64,000 nt of DNA, taken from Ailanthus altissimus (taxonomy: Eukaryota > Streptophyta > Magnoliopsida > Sapindales > Simaroubaceae). The position numbers and the translations under genes are program-made. Every line of letters begins with the position of its first letter. The stretch's first letter is position 1. Below the pieces are notes generated by a model. That model made no database searches. It saw only the letters and a program-made list of their open reading frames with translations, and was not told where the DNA came from. Where the stretch lies: contig OX327710.1 of NCBI GenBank assembly GCA_946807835.1, forward strand, positions 10,404,501 through 10,468,500, written 5' to 3'. Shown here piece after piece: positions 11,596-20,450 of this stretch.

Positions 11596-12249
11596 CTACA
11601 GACGAAGCGTCAAATCTATCCTGCGTTTCTTTTCACTGTTATCAGTATACCAATCTATCCGACTCATTGTTGGATCAGATAGAGGTGTAAAAGCTTGTAG
11701 TTCATCGAGTAACTGATCAACAGTTGAAGCAGAAATGAGGATCTGTCGTGCTGCAGATGAGACGAATTGTTTTTCCACCGCATAGTCAAGAAAAGATAAC
11801 AACCCATTATAAAAACCATCAACGTTTAACAAACCAATGGGTTTTTTATGGATTTGCAATTGTGCCCATGAGACAATTTGAAAAATTTCCTCCAATGTTC
11901 CGAAACCTCCAGGTAGAGCTATGAAGGCATCAGCATTACGAAGCATAAAAGAAATTCGTTCATGCATTGATGATACCTGTAACTCATCCCCAATTGTTTT
12001 TCCTACAATGTCTCCAACAGCTAGAGCTTTTGGTATGATACCCAAAACTCGACTGCCATTATTTTGTGCAGCGGTTGCCACACGTCCCATTAATCCAAGA
12101 CTACTTCCCCCATATACTAAATGAATATTGCGCTCAGCTAACATCTTACCAAGGGTTTCTGCTGCTTCTATAAACTCACTAGTTTTTCCAGGGCTGGATC
12201 CACAAAAGACACAATTTTTTGTGAATTTACGAGTTGATGATCCTTCCAT
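11596..12249 (-). CDS. LOG-like: LOG-type cytokinin riboside 5'-monophosphate phosphoribohydrolase
   Basis: The 217-aa enzyme would split cytokinin nucleotide monophosphates into free active cytokinin and ribose 5-phosphate, the one-step activation route of plants, in cytosol or nucleus. Visible family marks are CVFCGSSPG (residues about 13-21), VYGGSSLGLMG (about 45-55), MHERISFMLR (about 98-107) and the nucleotide-binding PGGFGTLEE (about 114-122), followed by SWAQLQIHKKPIGLLNVDG. The length is normal for the family. I chose the ATG at 12249 because homologs start just before the CVFCGSS block; the frame is open upstream to 12312, but those 21 residues look like leader. Two oddities: the usual GGG of VYGGGS is GGS, and the Lys after the motif Arg is Ile. 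It is one uninterrupted exon, whereas plant LOG genes normally have several introns, so a processed copy was probably captured. It is in sense with the retrotransposon and has its own TATA box 66 bp upstream. Confidence 0.92.
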   Translation of the reverse strand: MEGSSTRKFTKNCVFCGSSPGKTSEFIEAAETLGKMLAERNIHLVYGGSSLGLMGRVATAAQNNGSRVLGIIPKALAVGDIVGKTIGDELQVSSMHERISFMLRNADAFIALPGGFGTLEEIFQIVSWAQLQIHKKPIGLLNVDGFYNGLLSFLDYAVEKQFVSSAARQILISASTVDQLLDELQAFTPLSDPTMSRIDWYTDNSEKKRRIDLTLRL

Positions 12250-12314
12250 GATTACACTCACCCTTTCTCTTGAATGATTTTGAGTTTGTACAAAGATGCA
12301 GAAATAATGCAATG

Positions 12315-12322
12315 TATTTATA
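12315..12322 (-). promoter_or_regulatory. TATA box of the LOG gene
   Basis: In sense CTCTATAAATACA is a consensus plant TATA box, 66 bp from the LOG start codon, placing a start near 12285 and giving a short leader. A CCAAT motif (AAGCCAATAGCC in sense) lies about 40 bp further upstream. No other ATG falls between the presumed start and 12249. The signal suggests expression independent of the LTR; no transcript data were available. Confidence 0.65.
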
Positions 12323-12606
12323 GAGCCAAAAGTTATTGCAAAGTTAAATCACATGGCTATTGGCTTGAAATACAAGATTCAATACCTTTTACTAATTTTC
12401 AATTTGTTAGCTGGAAAAGTCACATGGGTTGTCGGCTTAAAATGCAAAATTTTCAAAAAGGATTATAGGTGGTTGATTATTGAAAAGACATTTGAGTTTG
12501 AAATGAAACATTTAAAAATAACAGCTATAGTAAATATATACAAGTAGTTGTGATTGTGGCTCACATCTTCCTCTGATTTTACGTCCAGTAACGGCTTAAA
12601 CGCCCT

Positions 12607-13155
12607 CTATGGGTCGGGGATAGGCTTCCCATCCAATTTTCTTATAAATTGGCAAACAGGGTCTTTTAAAGTCAGATTCCCGAGACTGTACCGCTCATGT
12701 TCTTTTAGGAATATGTCCCATAATTCATGAATTGCAATATGCACATATCCACTAGGATGCGTCTCAAGAGTCGATAAGATATTATCTAAAGACTCCTTAC
12801 TCAGGCCATCCTTAATGAACCTAATTTTATCTTCACGATTTACAGACACCATTCCTAAAATGCGGCAACGTGTGTTGCAAGTCGTGCGTGCACACTTGTA
12901 ACAAACATTTAATCGTTTTGCTCTTCGTTTTTTTGAAAAAGAGCTTTTACCTAAGCCAGGCATGTAGGAAATTAATGAGTCTGAAAATTCACCTGTCAAT
13001 CTAACTTTGGCTTCAATTAACCAACGTAAATCAACAGGTATATTCATAATCATTAATAACCTTAATCTTTCACATCTTGCTTGGTAAATTTTCTTCAAGG
13101 AATTTTGAGGCAATGAGGGAAAACGCTTTTTCAAATTTTTTAGAATGTCATCCAT
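12607..13155 (-). CDS. Accessory protein 1: basic Cys-rich, putative nucleic-acid-binding protein
   Basis: An intact 182-aa frame of unknown function. It starts at an ATG in ideal plant context (AAAAAATGG) that is the first ATG after a strong splice acceptor at 13299. Residues about 76-86 are very basic (KKRRAKRLN) and run straight into CYKCARTTCNTRC, a CX2CX4CX3C cluster able to bind zinc. About 20 residues on comes KIRFIKDGLS. This order (arginine/lysine patch, Cys cluster, then a short F-I-(K/R)-x-G block) resembles the small Cys-rich nucleic-acid-binding proteins of carlaviruses, which act as silencing suppressors and pathogenicity factors. That likeness is at motif level only and judged by eye. 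The C-terminal 80 residues match nothing I know. It is not an env protein: I see no signal peptide or membrane segment. It sits between pol and LOG, same strand. Confidence 0.75.
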   Translation of the reverse strand: MDDILKNLKKRFPSLPQNSLKKIYQARCERLRLLMIMNIPVDLRWLIEAKVRLTGEFSDSLISYMPGLGKSSFSKKRRAKRLNVCYKCARTTCNTRCRILGMVSVNREDKIRFIKDGLSKESLDNILSTLETHPSGYVHIAIHELWDIFLKEHERYSLGNLTLKDPVCQFIRKLDGKPIPDP

Positions 13156-13298
13156 TTTTTTTTTAAGAAAAGGGGGAAGAAGAGAAGATATCAGTAATTA
13201 TGGGAAACTGACAAAACCGATTTAAAATATCACGGAGTACCGTTATCCGCCGCTTAACCGGGGTGCAAAATAAAACTTTAACAAAACTACTAAATTAA

Positions 13299-13330
13299 CC
13301 TGCAAGTAAAAAAAAAAAATGTTAGAAGAA
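13299..13330 (-). promoter_or_regulatory. Predicted 3' splice acceptor upstream of accessory gene 1
   Basis: In sense the order is TTCTTCTAAC (branch-site like), a run of 12 T, then ACTTGCAG with the exon starting at 13299. No ATG occurs between the acceptor and the gene start at 13155. The arrangement would give a spliced subgenomic RNA for accessory gene 1, as env is made in retroviruses. The matching donor was not identified. Confidence 0.55.
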
Positions 13331-13370
13331 GAATAAATATATATAAATATGTAAATATATAAAACAAAGA

Positions 13371-13697
13371 TTAATTGGTCTCGTAACAAGGATCCGACAA
13401 GAACGTAAATTCTTCATGAAAAGCTTGGTTTTCTAGAAACAGCTTGAGTCTTTGCCCATTTACCTTAAACACATTCCTATTTCTAGGATTTTCAATGTCA
13501 ATTGTTCCATAAAGGTACACATGTTTCACAATAAAAGGGCCACTCCATCTTGATCTTAATTTTCCAGGGAATATGTGAAGTCGAGAATTATAAAGCAAAA
13601 CCTTCTGACCAGTGTCAAATGTTTTTCTCTGAATTTTTTTTATCATAAAAGGCTTTAATTTTAGCTTTATGAATTTTTGAATTCTCATATGCATCAT
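13371..13697 (-). pseudogene. Integrase C-terminal part, shifted frame
   Basis: This frame carries the GPY/F-type tail of integrase (TGQKVLLYNSRL, then FPGKLRSRWSGPF) and ends pol. It overlaps the integrase frame 13615-14994 and takes over after a one-base slip at a T8 run near 13633-13640, so a homopolymer indel separates it from the rest of pol. Confidence 0.8.
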
Positions 13698-14994
13698 TTC
13701 TCAATTCTTCAAGTTCATTTATTTGTAATTTACGTATGTGTCCAGCAGAATCAAGATTTTCATTGAAAGTTTTAATAACCCAGTAGGCTTTATGCTCAAG
13801 TTCCACAGGTAAGTGACAAGGTTTTTCATAAACTATCCTATAGGGAGACATACCCAATGAAGTTTTAAAAGCAGTTCTATAAGCCCACAGTGCATCATTT
13901 AGTCTTAAAGACCAATCTTTGCGATTTGGGTTTACAGTTTTTTCTAAAATTTGTTTTATCTCCCTATTTGCTAATTCAACTTGTTCACTTGTCTGAGGAT
14001 GATAAGGGGTGGCAACTTTATGAGTAATACCATATTTTTTCACTAATGTTTCAAATGGTCTATTACAAAAATGCTTACCCCCATCACTTATAATGGTTCG
14101 AGGGATTCCAAATCGACTTAAGATATTTTCTTTCAAAAATTTCATAACTGTTTTATGGTCATTATGTCGACATGGAATAGCCTCAATCCATTTTGAGACA
14201 TAATCTACTGCAACTAAGATATACGTAAATCCAAATGATAACGAAAATGGTCCCATGAAATCTATCCCCCAACAATCAAAGATTTCAATAACAAGAATGG
14301 GGTTCAAAGGCATCATGTTTCGTTTTGAAATTGATCCCAACTTTTGACAATTTTCACAAGTTATACAAAATGCATGTGTATCATTAAATAAAGTAGGCCA
14401 ATAAAATCCACACTGTAAGATTTTTGCAGCTGTTTTCTTTGATGAGAAATGTCCCCCACATGCTTCAGAATGACAAAATTCAATAACTTTATTTACCTCA
14501 TTGTCGGGTATGCATCTTCGAAATATTTGATCACGACAATATTTAAAGAGATAAGGATCATCCCAATAAAACTTTCTCACCTCCGTTAAAAATTTTCTTT
14601 TGTCTTGAGCATTCCATTGAGGTGGCATTTCTCCTGTTATAAGAAAATTAACAATATTAGCATACCAGGGCATTGTAACAGTAGAAAATAAAAATTCATC
14701 GGGAAAAGAATCATTAATAGGTGTTATTTCTGTTGATGAATCTGGTGTGAGTCTTGATAAGTGATCTGCAACAACATTTTCAGCTCCTTTCTTATCCTTG
14801 ATAGTGATAATAAATTCTTGAAGCAATAGAATCCATCGAATCAGTCTTGGTTTTGCATCCTGTTTTGACATTAAGTACCTTACAGCAGCATGGTCAGTAA
14901 ATACAATAGTTGAAGAACCAATTAAGTAAGAACGAAATTTGTCTAATGTAAATATTACAGCAAGTAGTTCTTTTTCAGTTGTTGTGTAATTCAT
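13615..14994 (-). pseudogene. RNase H end and integrase of the LOG element
   Basis: It is in the same frame as the upstream gag-RT reading frame and separated from it by one stop codon (15055-15057) and 20 sense codons. It holds the rest of RNase H ([20 protein letters not shown]), the zinc-binding HHCC region ending in CITCENC, and an integrase core with all three catalytic residues visible: [15 protein letters not shown] and the Glu of QVELANREI. The domain itself looks intact; the frame then breaks at 13615 by a one-base shift. Confidence 0.85.
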
Positions 14995-15054
14995 TTGTGC
15001 ACTGTTTAATGTTCTACTCGCGTAATAAATTACATAGGATTTACCTTCCTTTCT

Positions 15055-18000
15055 TTATCCTAATACAGCACCAACAGCGTAGTCACTAGCATCACACATG
15101 AGCTCAAAAGGTAAAGACCAGTTAGGAGATTGTATGATAGGAGCAGATGTTAAGAGGCCAATTAATTTTTCAAATGAATTTTGACACTCTTGAGTCCACT
15201 TAAATGATACATCTTTTGCTAAGAGGTTACAAAGAGGTTTAGATATAGCACTAAAGTTTTTTATGAACCTCCTATAGAATCCAGCATGTCCTAAAAAGGA
15301 TCGGACTTCTCTGGCTGTTTTTGGTGGAGGCAAATGTGTAATGAGTTCGACTTTTGCCTTATCCACTTCAATTCTTTTAGAAGATACTATATGTCCCAAA
15401 ACAATTCCAGAAGTAACCATGTAGTGACATTTTTCCCAGTTCAATACAAGACTCTTTTCTTCACATCTTTTTAAGACCTTTTCTAAGTTTTCAAGACAAT
15501 TATCAAAAGAATTTCCAAACACAGTTAAATCATCCATGAAAACTTCTAAATAATGCTCAATCATGTCACTAAAAATGCTTAACATACATCTTTGAAATGT
15601 TGCTGGGGCATTACAAAGTCCAAAGGGCATTCTTCTAAAAGCAAAGGTTCCAAAAGGACATGTGAATGTAGTCTTTTCTTGGTCTTCTAGTGCTATAGGA
15701 ATTTGATAATAGCCAGAGTAACCATCTAGAAAGCAATAGTAGGGATGTCCTGCTACTCTTTCTATAATCTGATCAAGGAATGGTAAAGGAAAATGGTCTT
15801 TTCTAGTGGCCAAGTTCAATTTTCTATAATCTATGCACATCCTCCAACTAGATGAGACTCGAGTTGGTATTAACTCACCTTTTTCATTTTCAATGACTGT
15901 GATTCCAGATTTTTTTGGTACTACCTGAGTAGAACTTACCCACTTACTATCTGAGATCGGATAGATAATTCCTACTTCAAGTAATTTGAGAACTTCAGCT
16001 CTCACTACCTCTTTCATATGTGGATTTAATCTCCTTTGAGGTTGTTGGGAAGTTTTGGCATTATCCTCTAGGTGTATTCTATGTGTGCAAATCAAAGGAT
16101 TAATACCATTTATGTCTTTTAAAGTCCACCCAATTGCATTTTTATGCATTTTCAATAATTCAATCAACTTATCTTCTTGTTCACTTGTGAGTGTAGAAGC
16201 GATTACCACCGGGTAAGTTTGTTTCTCTCCAAGAAATGCATATTTCAGTCCTTCAGGCAGAGGTTTTAACTCCAACTTTGAAATTTTGTTCTTTTTATCC
16301 TCATTTTCTCCCAATTCTTCAAACTTTAGTTTCCATCTTTTATTTTCAATCACCTGTGCACAGTCAAGTAAAGAACATATGTCAGAGATTTCAGGATCTA
16401 ATTGTATATTTGACTCAAATGAATTTATTAAACACATTTCTAAGGGATCGGTAGAACTCCCTTTTTGAATATGATCCTCCACAATCGTTTCAATCATGTC
16501 ACCTTCTTCACTTTCATCCTCCTCTTCATATGGTTGCTTACACATATTAAAAACATTGAGTTTAAGTGTCATGTTTCCAAATGAAAGCTTCATTACTCTA
16601 TTCCTGCAATTAATCAAAGCGTTAGAAGTTGCTAAAAATGGACGACCTAAAATAACAGGTATCGGATTACATCCTTTGACAGGTTCTGTGTTCAAGACGA
16701 TAAAATCCACAGGATATATGAATTTATCAACTTGAACTAAGACATCCTCCATTGTCCCTCTTGGTACTTTTATTGATCTATCAGCAAGTAAAAGAGTTAC
16801 AGATGTTGATTTTAACTCCCCGAGATTGAGCTGCTGATAAACTGAATACGGCAATAAATTCACACTAGCACCAAGATCAAGTAAGGCTTGTTTAATTTTA
16901 TGACTTCCAATAATACATGAAATTGTAGGACAACCAGGGTCTTTATATTTCAAAGAATTATTGTTTTGAAGAATGGCACTTACTTGTTCAGCTAAAAATG
17001 CTTTTTTTTTCACATTCAGTTTTCTTTTTACTGTGCATAAGTCTTTCAAAAATTTTGCATAAGATGGAACTTGTTTAATAGCATCCAGTAAAGGAATATT
17101 AACTTTTACCTGTTTGAAGATTTCAAAAATTTCAGGATTGTGATTCATCTTCTTAGTATTACGTAATGCATGAGAAAATGGGGGTGGAGGTGAAGGTTTG
17201 GTGTTTTCTTCATTAAGTGTAGGTTCAACACTTTCCTTGCCCTTAGAGATTGATTCATCGCTCTCATGAGGTTCAGGAATTTTTTTTTCAACAATTTTAC
17301 CACTCCGAAGAGTGATAACTGCTTTAACTTGATCCATGTGTTGGCTTCCTGAACTACATGCATTTGAGTTATGTTGTCCTTTGGGGTTTGGCTGTGGTTG
17401 AGAAGGAAATTTTCCTTTCTCATGAATGTTCAGTGCAGATGCAAATTTAGCAAGAGTATCTTTCAAATCAGCAAATGTTTGAGCATTTTGAGAATTAACA
17501 GACTCTTGTTTTTCAATGAATGTATGCAAGGTTTCTTCAAGATTTTTCCTAGGAGGTGGGACATATGGTGCATAACCTTGATGATTTTGAAAGTTTTGGT
17601 GTGGTTGGAAAGGTGGTTGCGAAGCCTGTGCTTGAGTGTCATTCCTCCAACTAAAATTCGGGTGATTTCGCCATCCAGGATTATAGTTTTGTGAATATGG
17701 GTTATTGTTTGACCATTTGAACGTGTTTAAAACATTGGCTTGTTCATGGAGACATTCCCTAAATGCAGGCAAAGTTGGGCAATCATTGGTAGGGTGATCA
17801 TGGGTTTCACAAATGTGACACACAATTTCTTGAACAGATTTTATTTGACCACTCTTTTTCATTTCTAAGGTTTCGACTTTTCTAGCAAGGGATGCTAATT
17901 TGGCTTGAAGGTCATGGTCTTCCTTAAGATGATAAATACCCCCACTAGATGTAGTGGTTTGATTTTTGCTAGGTGCCTCACAGGTACCAGCAGTGTTCCA

Positions 18001-18804
18001 ATTTTGAGCATTTTCTGCTAGTAAGTCAAGATAGTTCATTGCCTCTTCTGGGTCTTTTTCCTCAAATGTTCCATTACACATCATTTTTACCATTTGCCTA
18101 ACTTGGGGTGTTAAGCCCTCATAGAAATTTGAGACTACTCTCCATGTTTCAAAACCATGATGGGGACAGGTATTAAGTAATTCTTTATACCTTTCCCAAC
18201 ATTGGTAAAGGGTCTCTCTTGGTTTTTGGGCAAAAGTGGTGATTTGTCTTTTGAAAGAATTTGTTCTATGGGAGGGAAAAAACTTTTTCAGGAATTGTTG
18301 TTGCATCTCGTCCCATAAAGAAATGGATCCTGGCCTAAGGTTTTGTAGCCATGTTTTAGCTTTATCTTTTAAAGAAAAAGGGAAAAGCTTAAGTCGAATT
18401 GTGTTCATGCTACAATTTTGATCATTATACGTGTTACACACTTCTTCAAATTCTCTTAGATGTAGATAAGGGTTCTCTGCATCTAAGCCATGAAAAGTGG
18501 GTAAAAGTTGGATAATGTCTGGCTTAAAATTAAAATGCGTTGCATCCGGTGGAAAAATTAAGCAAGATGGTGCACCGGTTTGTGTAGGGTTCATATAGTC
18601 TCTAAGTGTCCTAGGTCGGTTATGGTCATTATGTTGGGACTGATTGTCCCCTGGGTCTATGAGTCCCTCAATTTGATTTTCGCTCATGGTGTTACTTGGT
18701 GAAGAATGAGAAGATAAAGGAGAATCTAACAAATTATCAAAGGAAGTTTTGAAATTACCTTTTACTAAACGATGAGAATTAGGATCTCGAAACCAACCGC
18801 TCAT
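15055..18804 (-). CDS. Gag-protease-reverse transcriptase polyprotein (Athila)
   Basis: The open frame runs from 18885; I take the ATG at 18804 (MSGWFRDP) as start because the 27 residues before it are a run of hydrophobic translation from the AT-rich leader. In order: the Retrotrans_gag region (FHGLDAENPYLHL to about residue 270), a knuckle CHICETHDHPTNDC (CX2CX4HX4C), an aspartic protease with DLGASVNLLP, and a reverse transcriptase with the FMDD catalytic box and PFGLCNAPATFQ. The RNase H start (CDASDYAVGAVLG) is followed by a TAA where relatives have a Gln codon, so one C-to-T change ends the frame. Apart from this stop and the later frameshift pol looks competent. Confidence 0.9.
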   Translation of the reverse strand: MSGWFRDPNSHRLVKGNFKTSFDNLLDSPLSSHSSPSNTMSENQIEGLIDPGDNQSQHNDHNRPRTLRDYMNPTQTGAPSCLIFPPDATHFNFKPDIIQLLPTFHGLDAENPYLHLREFEEVCNTYNDQNCSMNTIRLKLFPFSLKDKAKTWLQNLRPGSISLWDEMQQQFLKKFFPSHRTNSFKRQITTFAQKPRETLYQCWERYKELLNTCPHHGFETWRVVSNFYEGLTPQVRQMVKMMCNGTFEEKDPEEAMNYLDLLAENAQNWNTAGTCEAPSKNQTTTSSGGIYHLKEDHDLQAKLASLARKVETLEMKKSGQIKSVQEIVCHICETHDHPTNDCPTLPAFRECLHEQANVLNTFKWSNNNPYSQNYNPGWRNHPNFSWRNDTQAQASQPPFQPHQNFQNHQGYAPYVPPPRKNLEETLHTFIEKQESVNSQNAQTFADLKDTLAKFASALNIHEKGKFPSQPQPNPKGQHNSNACSSGSQHMDQVKAVITLRSGKIVEKKIPEPHESDESISKGKESVEPTLNEENTKPSPPPPFSHALRNTKKMNHNPEIFEIFKQVKVNIPLLDAIKQVPSYAKFLKDLCTVKRKLNVKKKAFLAEQVSAILQNNNSLKYKDPGCPTISCIIGSHKIKQALLDLGASVNLLPYSVYQQLNLGELKSTSVTLLLADRSIKVPRGTMEDVLVQVDKFIYPVDFIVLNTEPVKGCNPIPVILGRPFLATSNALINCRNRVMKLSFGNMTLKLNVFNMCKQPYEEEDESEEGDMIETIVEDHIQKGSSTDPLEMCLINSFESNIQLDPEISDICSLLDCAQVIENKRWKLKFEELGENEDKKNKISKLELKPLPEGLKYAFLGEKQTYPVVIASTLTSEQEDKLIELLKMHKNAIGWTLKDINGINPLICTHRIHLEDNAKTSQQPQRRLNPHMKEVVRAEVLKLLEVGIIYPISDSKWVSSTQVVPKKSGITVIENEKGELIPTRVSSSWRMCIDYRKLNLATRKDHFPLPFLDQIIERVAGHPYYCFLDGYSGYYQIPIALEDQEKTTFTCPFGTFAFRRMPFGLCNAPATFQRCMLSIFSDMIEHYLEVFMDDLTVFGNSFDNCLENLEKVLKRCEEKSLVLNWEKCHYMVTSGIVLGHIVSSKRIEVDKAKVELITHLPPPKTAREVRSFLGHAGFYRRFIKNFSAISKPLCNLLAKDVSFKWTQECQNSFEKLIGLLTSAPIIQSPNWSLPFELMCDASDYAVGAVLG

Positions 18805-19333
18805 AAAAAGAAACAAAACAAAATACAATAACAATAATACAAATAAAATATTAAACACAGGTAAATAAAATAAAATATTACACACAAGTAAATAAAATAT
18901 GTAAAACTAAAAGCAAAATAAAGATAAATAATTAGAAGTTAGATTAGTGATGTTAGATTATATAATAAAAAGTTAATAAATAAATAGTAGGAGGCTTAGC
19001 CTTCCATTAAAATAAAAAGCGAAAATAAAAGGCGAATAATAAATAAAGTAAAGTACGTTAGGAGGCTCGGCCTTCCATGAAAATTAAAAAAAAAAACTAA
19101 AAGAAAAAGTAAAAAAAATAATAAATAAACGAAATAAAGAGTAGGAGGCTCAGCCTTCCGCGAAAATAAAAACAGAATAATAATAAAGTACGTTAGGAGG
19201 CTCGGCCTTCCATGAAAATAAAAAAAATTAAAAAATAAAAAAAACGAATAATAAATAACGAGTAGGAGGCTCAGCCTTCCATGAAAATAAAATAAACAAA
19301 CAAACAATAACAAAACAAAATATTAACGTTACC
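18805..19333 (-). other. 5' leader of the LOG element with five hairpin repeats
   Basis: An AT-rich leader between PBS and gag. Five copies of an 18-bp unit lie at 18990-19007, 19061-19078, 19144-19161, 19196-19213 and 19265-19282. In sense each reads close to ATGGAAGGCYGAGCCTCC, which folds as GGA(A)GGC/GCCTCC with a three-base loop. Two copies spell ATG followed by five codons and a stop (MEGRAS), two spell MEG and stop, and one has lost the ATG (GCGG). A packaging, dimerisation or translation-control role is possible. Confidence 0.7.
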
Positions 19334-19351
19334 TCCCCGGCAATGGCGCCA
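19334..19351 (-). other. Primer binding site, tRNA-Asp type
   Basis: In sense TGGCGCCATTGCCGGGGA lies six bases after the 5' LTR. It differs at one base from the tRNA-Asp complement typical of Athila elements. Confidence 0.8.
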
Positions 19352-20219
19352 AAAACTTGACACGTCCAGAATATAGAAGTTATTCCCAAGTGCAGGATTG
19401 TCGAAGTAATAAATAACCCGATGAGAACGGGGTCGATCCACAGGGAAGTAGAATTAAAATTACAAATTATAAACACTTTAAAGATAATTAATGCAGTATA
19501 AGATGTTTGTAAATATTATTTCAATTAACCAATTCAAATAAAAAGCTAAGGTTACGGGGATTCACTCTTGGCATAAGAAGTAAGAATATATTTAACTTTT
19601 TATTTTTTTATAACTCAATTGGAATCCTCACACAAAGGAGGTTCCAATCGGAAAATATTGCAATTAAAGTTCATTATCATTTATATATTGATTAGTATTT
19701 ATTTCTTTCAATTATTATACACCAAATCTTATAAATGGGTTCACGTATTTATTATGCCAATCTTTATATTTGTCTACAATAAATTAAGACTCCCACTTTA
19801 CAAGAAAGGTTATATAAACCAAATCTTGTAAATGGTTTCAATAATTTATTGTGCCAAGTATTAAGTTTGTCAATAATAAATCAAGAATCACCACTTTAGA
19901 AGAAATGGTATTAATTCTACAAACAAAATAAATACATCATATATAAATTTACATAACTTAAAAATGAAGCATTAAATTCATGAATAAATATTAAACATAT
20001 CTTATTACCTTGCCAAGAGCTTCACCCTTTCACCTTAGCTTAAACAAAATTATTTGGACATAATAAAACTAAATAAAAAGAAAAGAAATGGAAGAAGAAA
20101 TAACATGACTTAATAGTAAACAAGAGAAATAATAGTATAAGAAAATGGATATAAAGGAAAAGTATTTTGAACTAAATTCTAACTTTCTAATTACATTCTT
20201 TAGGTATAAACAAGCCACC

Positions 20220-20227
20220 TATTTATA
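20220..20227 (-). promoter_or_regulatory. TATA box in the 5' LTR
   Basis: In sense TTCTATAAATAGG is a consensus TATA box, conserved in both LTRs (9650-9657 in the 3' copy). Confidence 0.65.
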
Positions 20228-20431
20228 GAAAAACATGGATAAATCGAGACAAATTTGGAGGGAACCACTTGGTTGATGAAAGTCAAGAATGGTGGCAAAA
20301 TAATTTGCATTCATTATCACTTGGGCACCCACTTGATTATCCAATTTGGAATTGATGTGATCCGAATTAGCTGTCACTCAAAACATAAAAGTTGTAGATA
20401 AGTCTCTTATCTTTCCAAATTGAGTGATCTC

Positions 20432-20450
20432 ATACGTATTAGATACGTAT
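20432..20450 (-). promoter_or_regulatory. Paired ACGT-core palindromes in U3
   Basis: ATACGTAT-TAG-ATACGTAT, two palindromic boxes 11 bp apart, unchanged in both LTRs. TACGTA is the A-box form of plant bZIP sites; one helical turn of spacing would put two dimers on one face. Confidence 0.45.

Noticed and set aside
11921..12124. 67-aa plus-strand frame
   Set aside because: It is the antisense shadow of the LOG coding sequence.
11596..12249. LOG as an ordinary host gene with a transposon inserted near it
   Set aside because: It lies inside one element with intact LTRs and matching duplication, in sense and without introns; a host gene would have to be trapped between two LTRs of one insertion.
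12250..12312. N-terminal extension of LOG by 21 residues
   Set aside because: It lies between the TATA box and the family-typical start and has no likeness to LOG N-termini.
16236..17694. Several plus-strand frames of 60-107 aa
   Set aside because: Shadows of the gag-pol frame on the opposite strand.
18990..19282. Regular repeats considered as a CRISPR array
   Set aside because: Five short units with AT-rich, irregular spacers in a plant retrotransposon leader; not CRISPR.
18996..19313. 105-aa hydrophobic minus-strand frame in the leader
   Set aside because: It is made by translating the AT-rich hairpin repeats; the repeated FHGRPSLL words come from the 18-bp unit.
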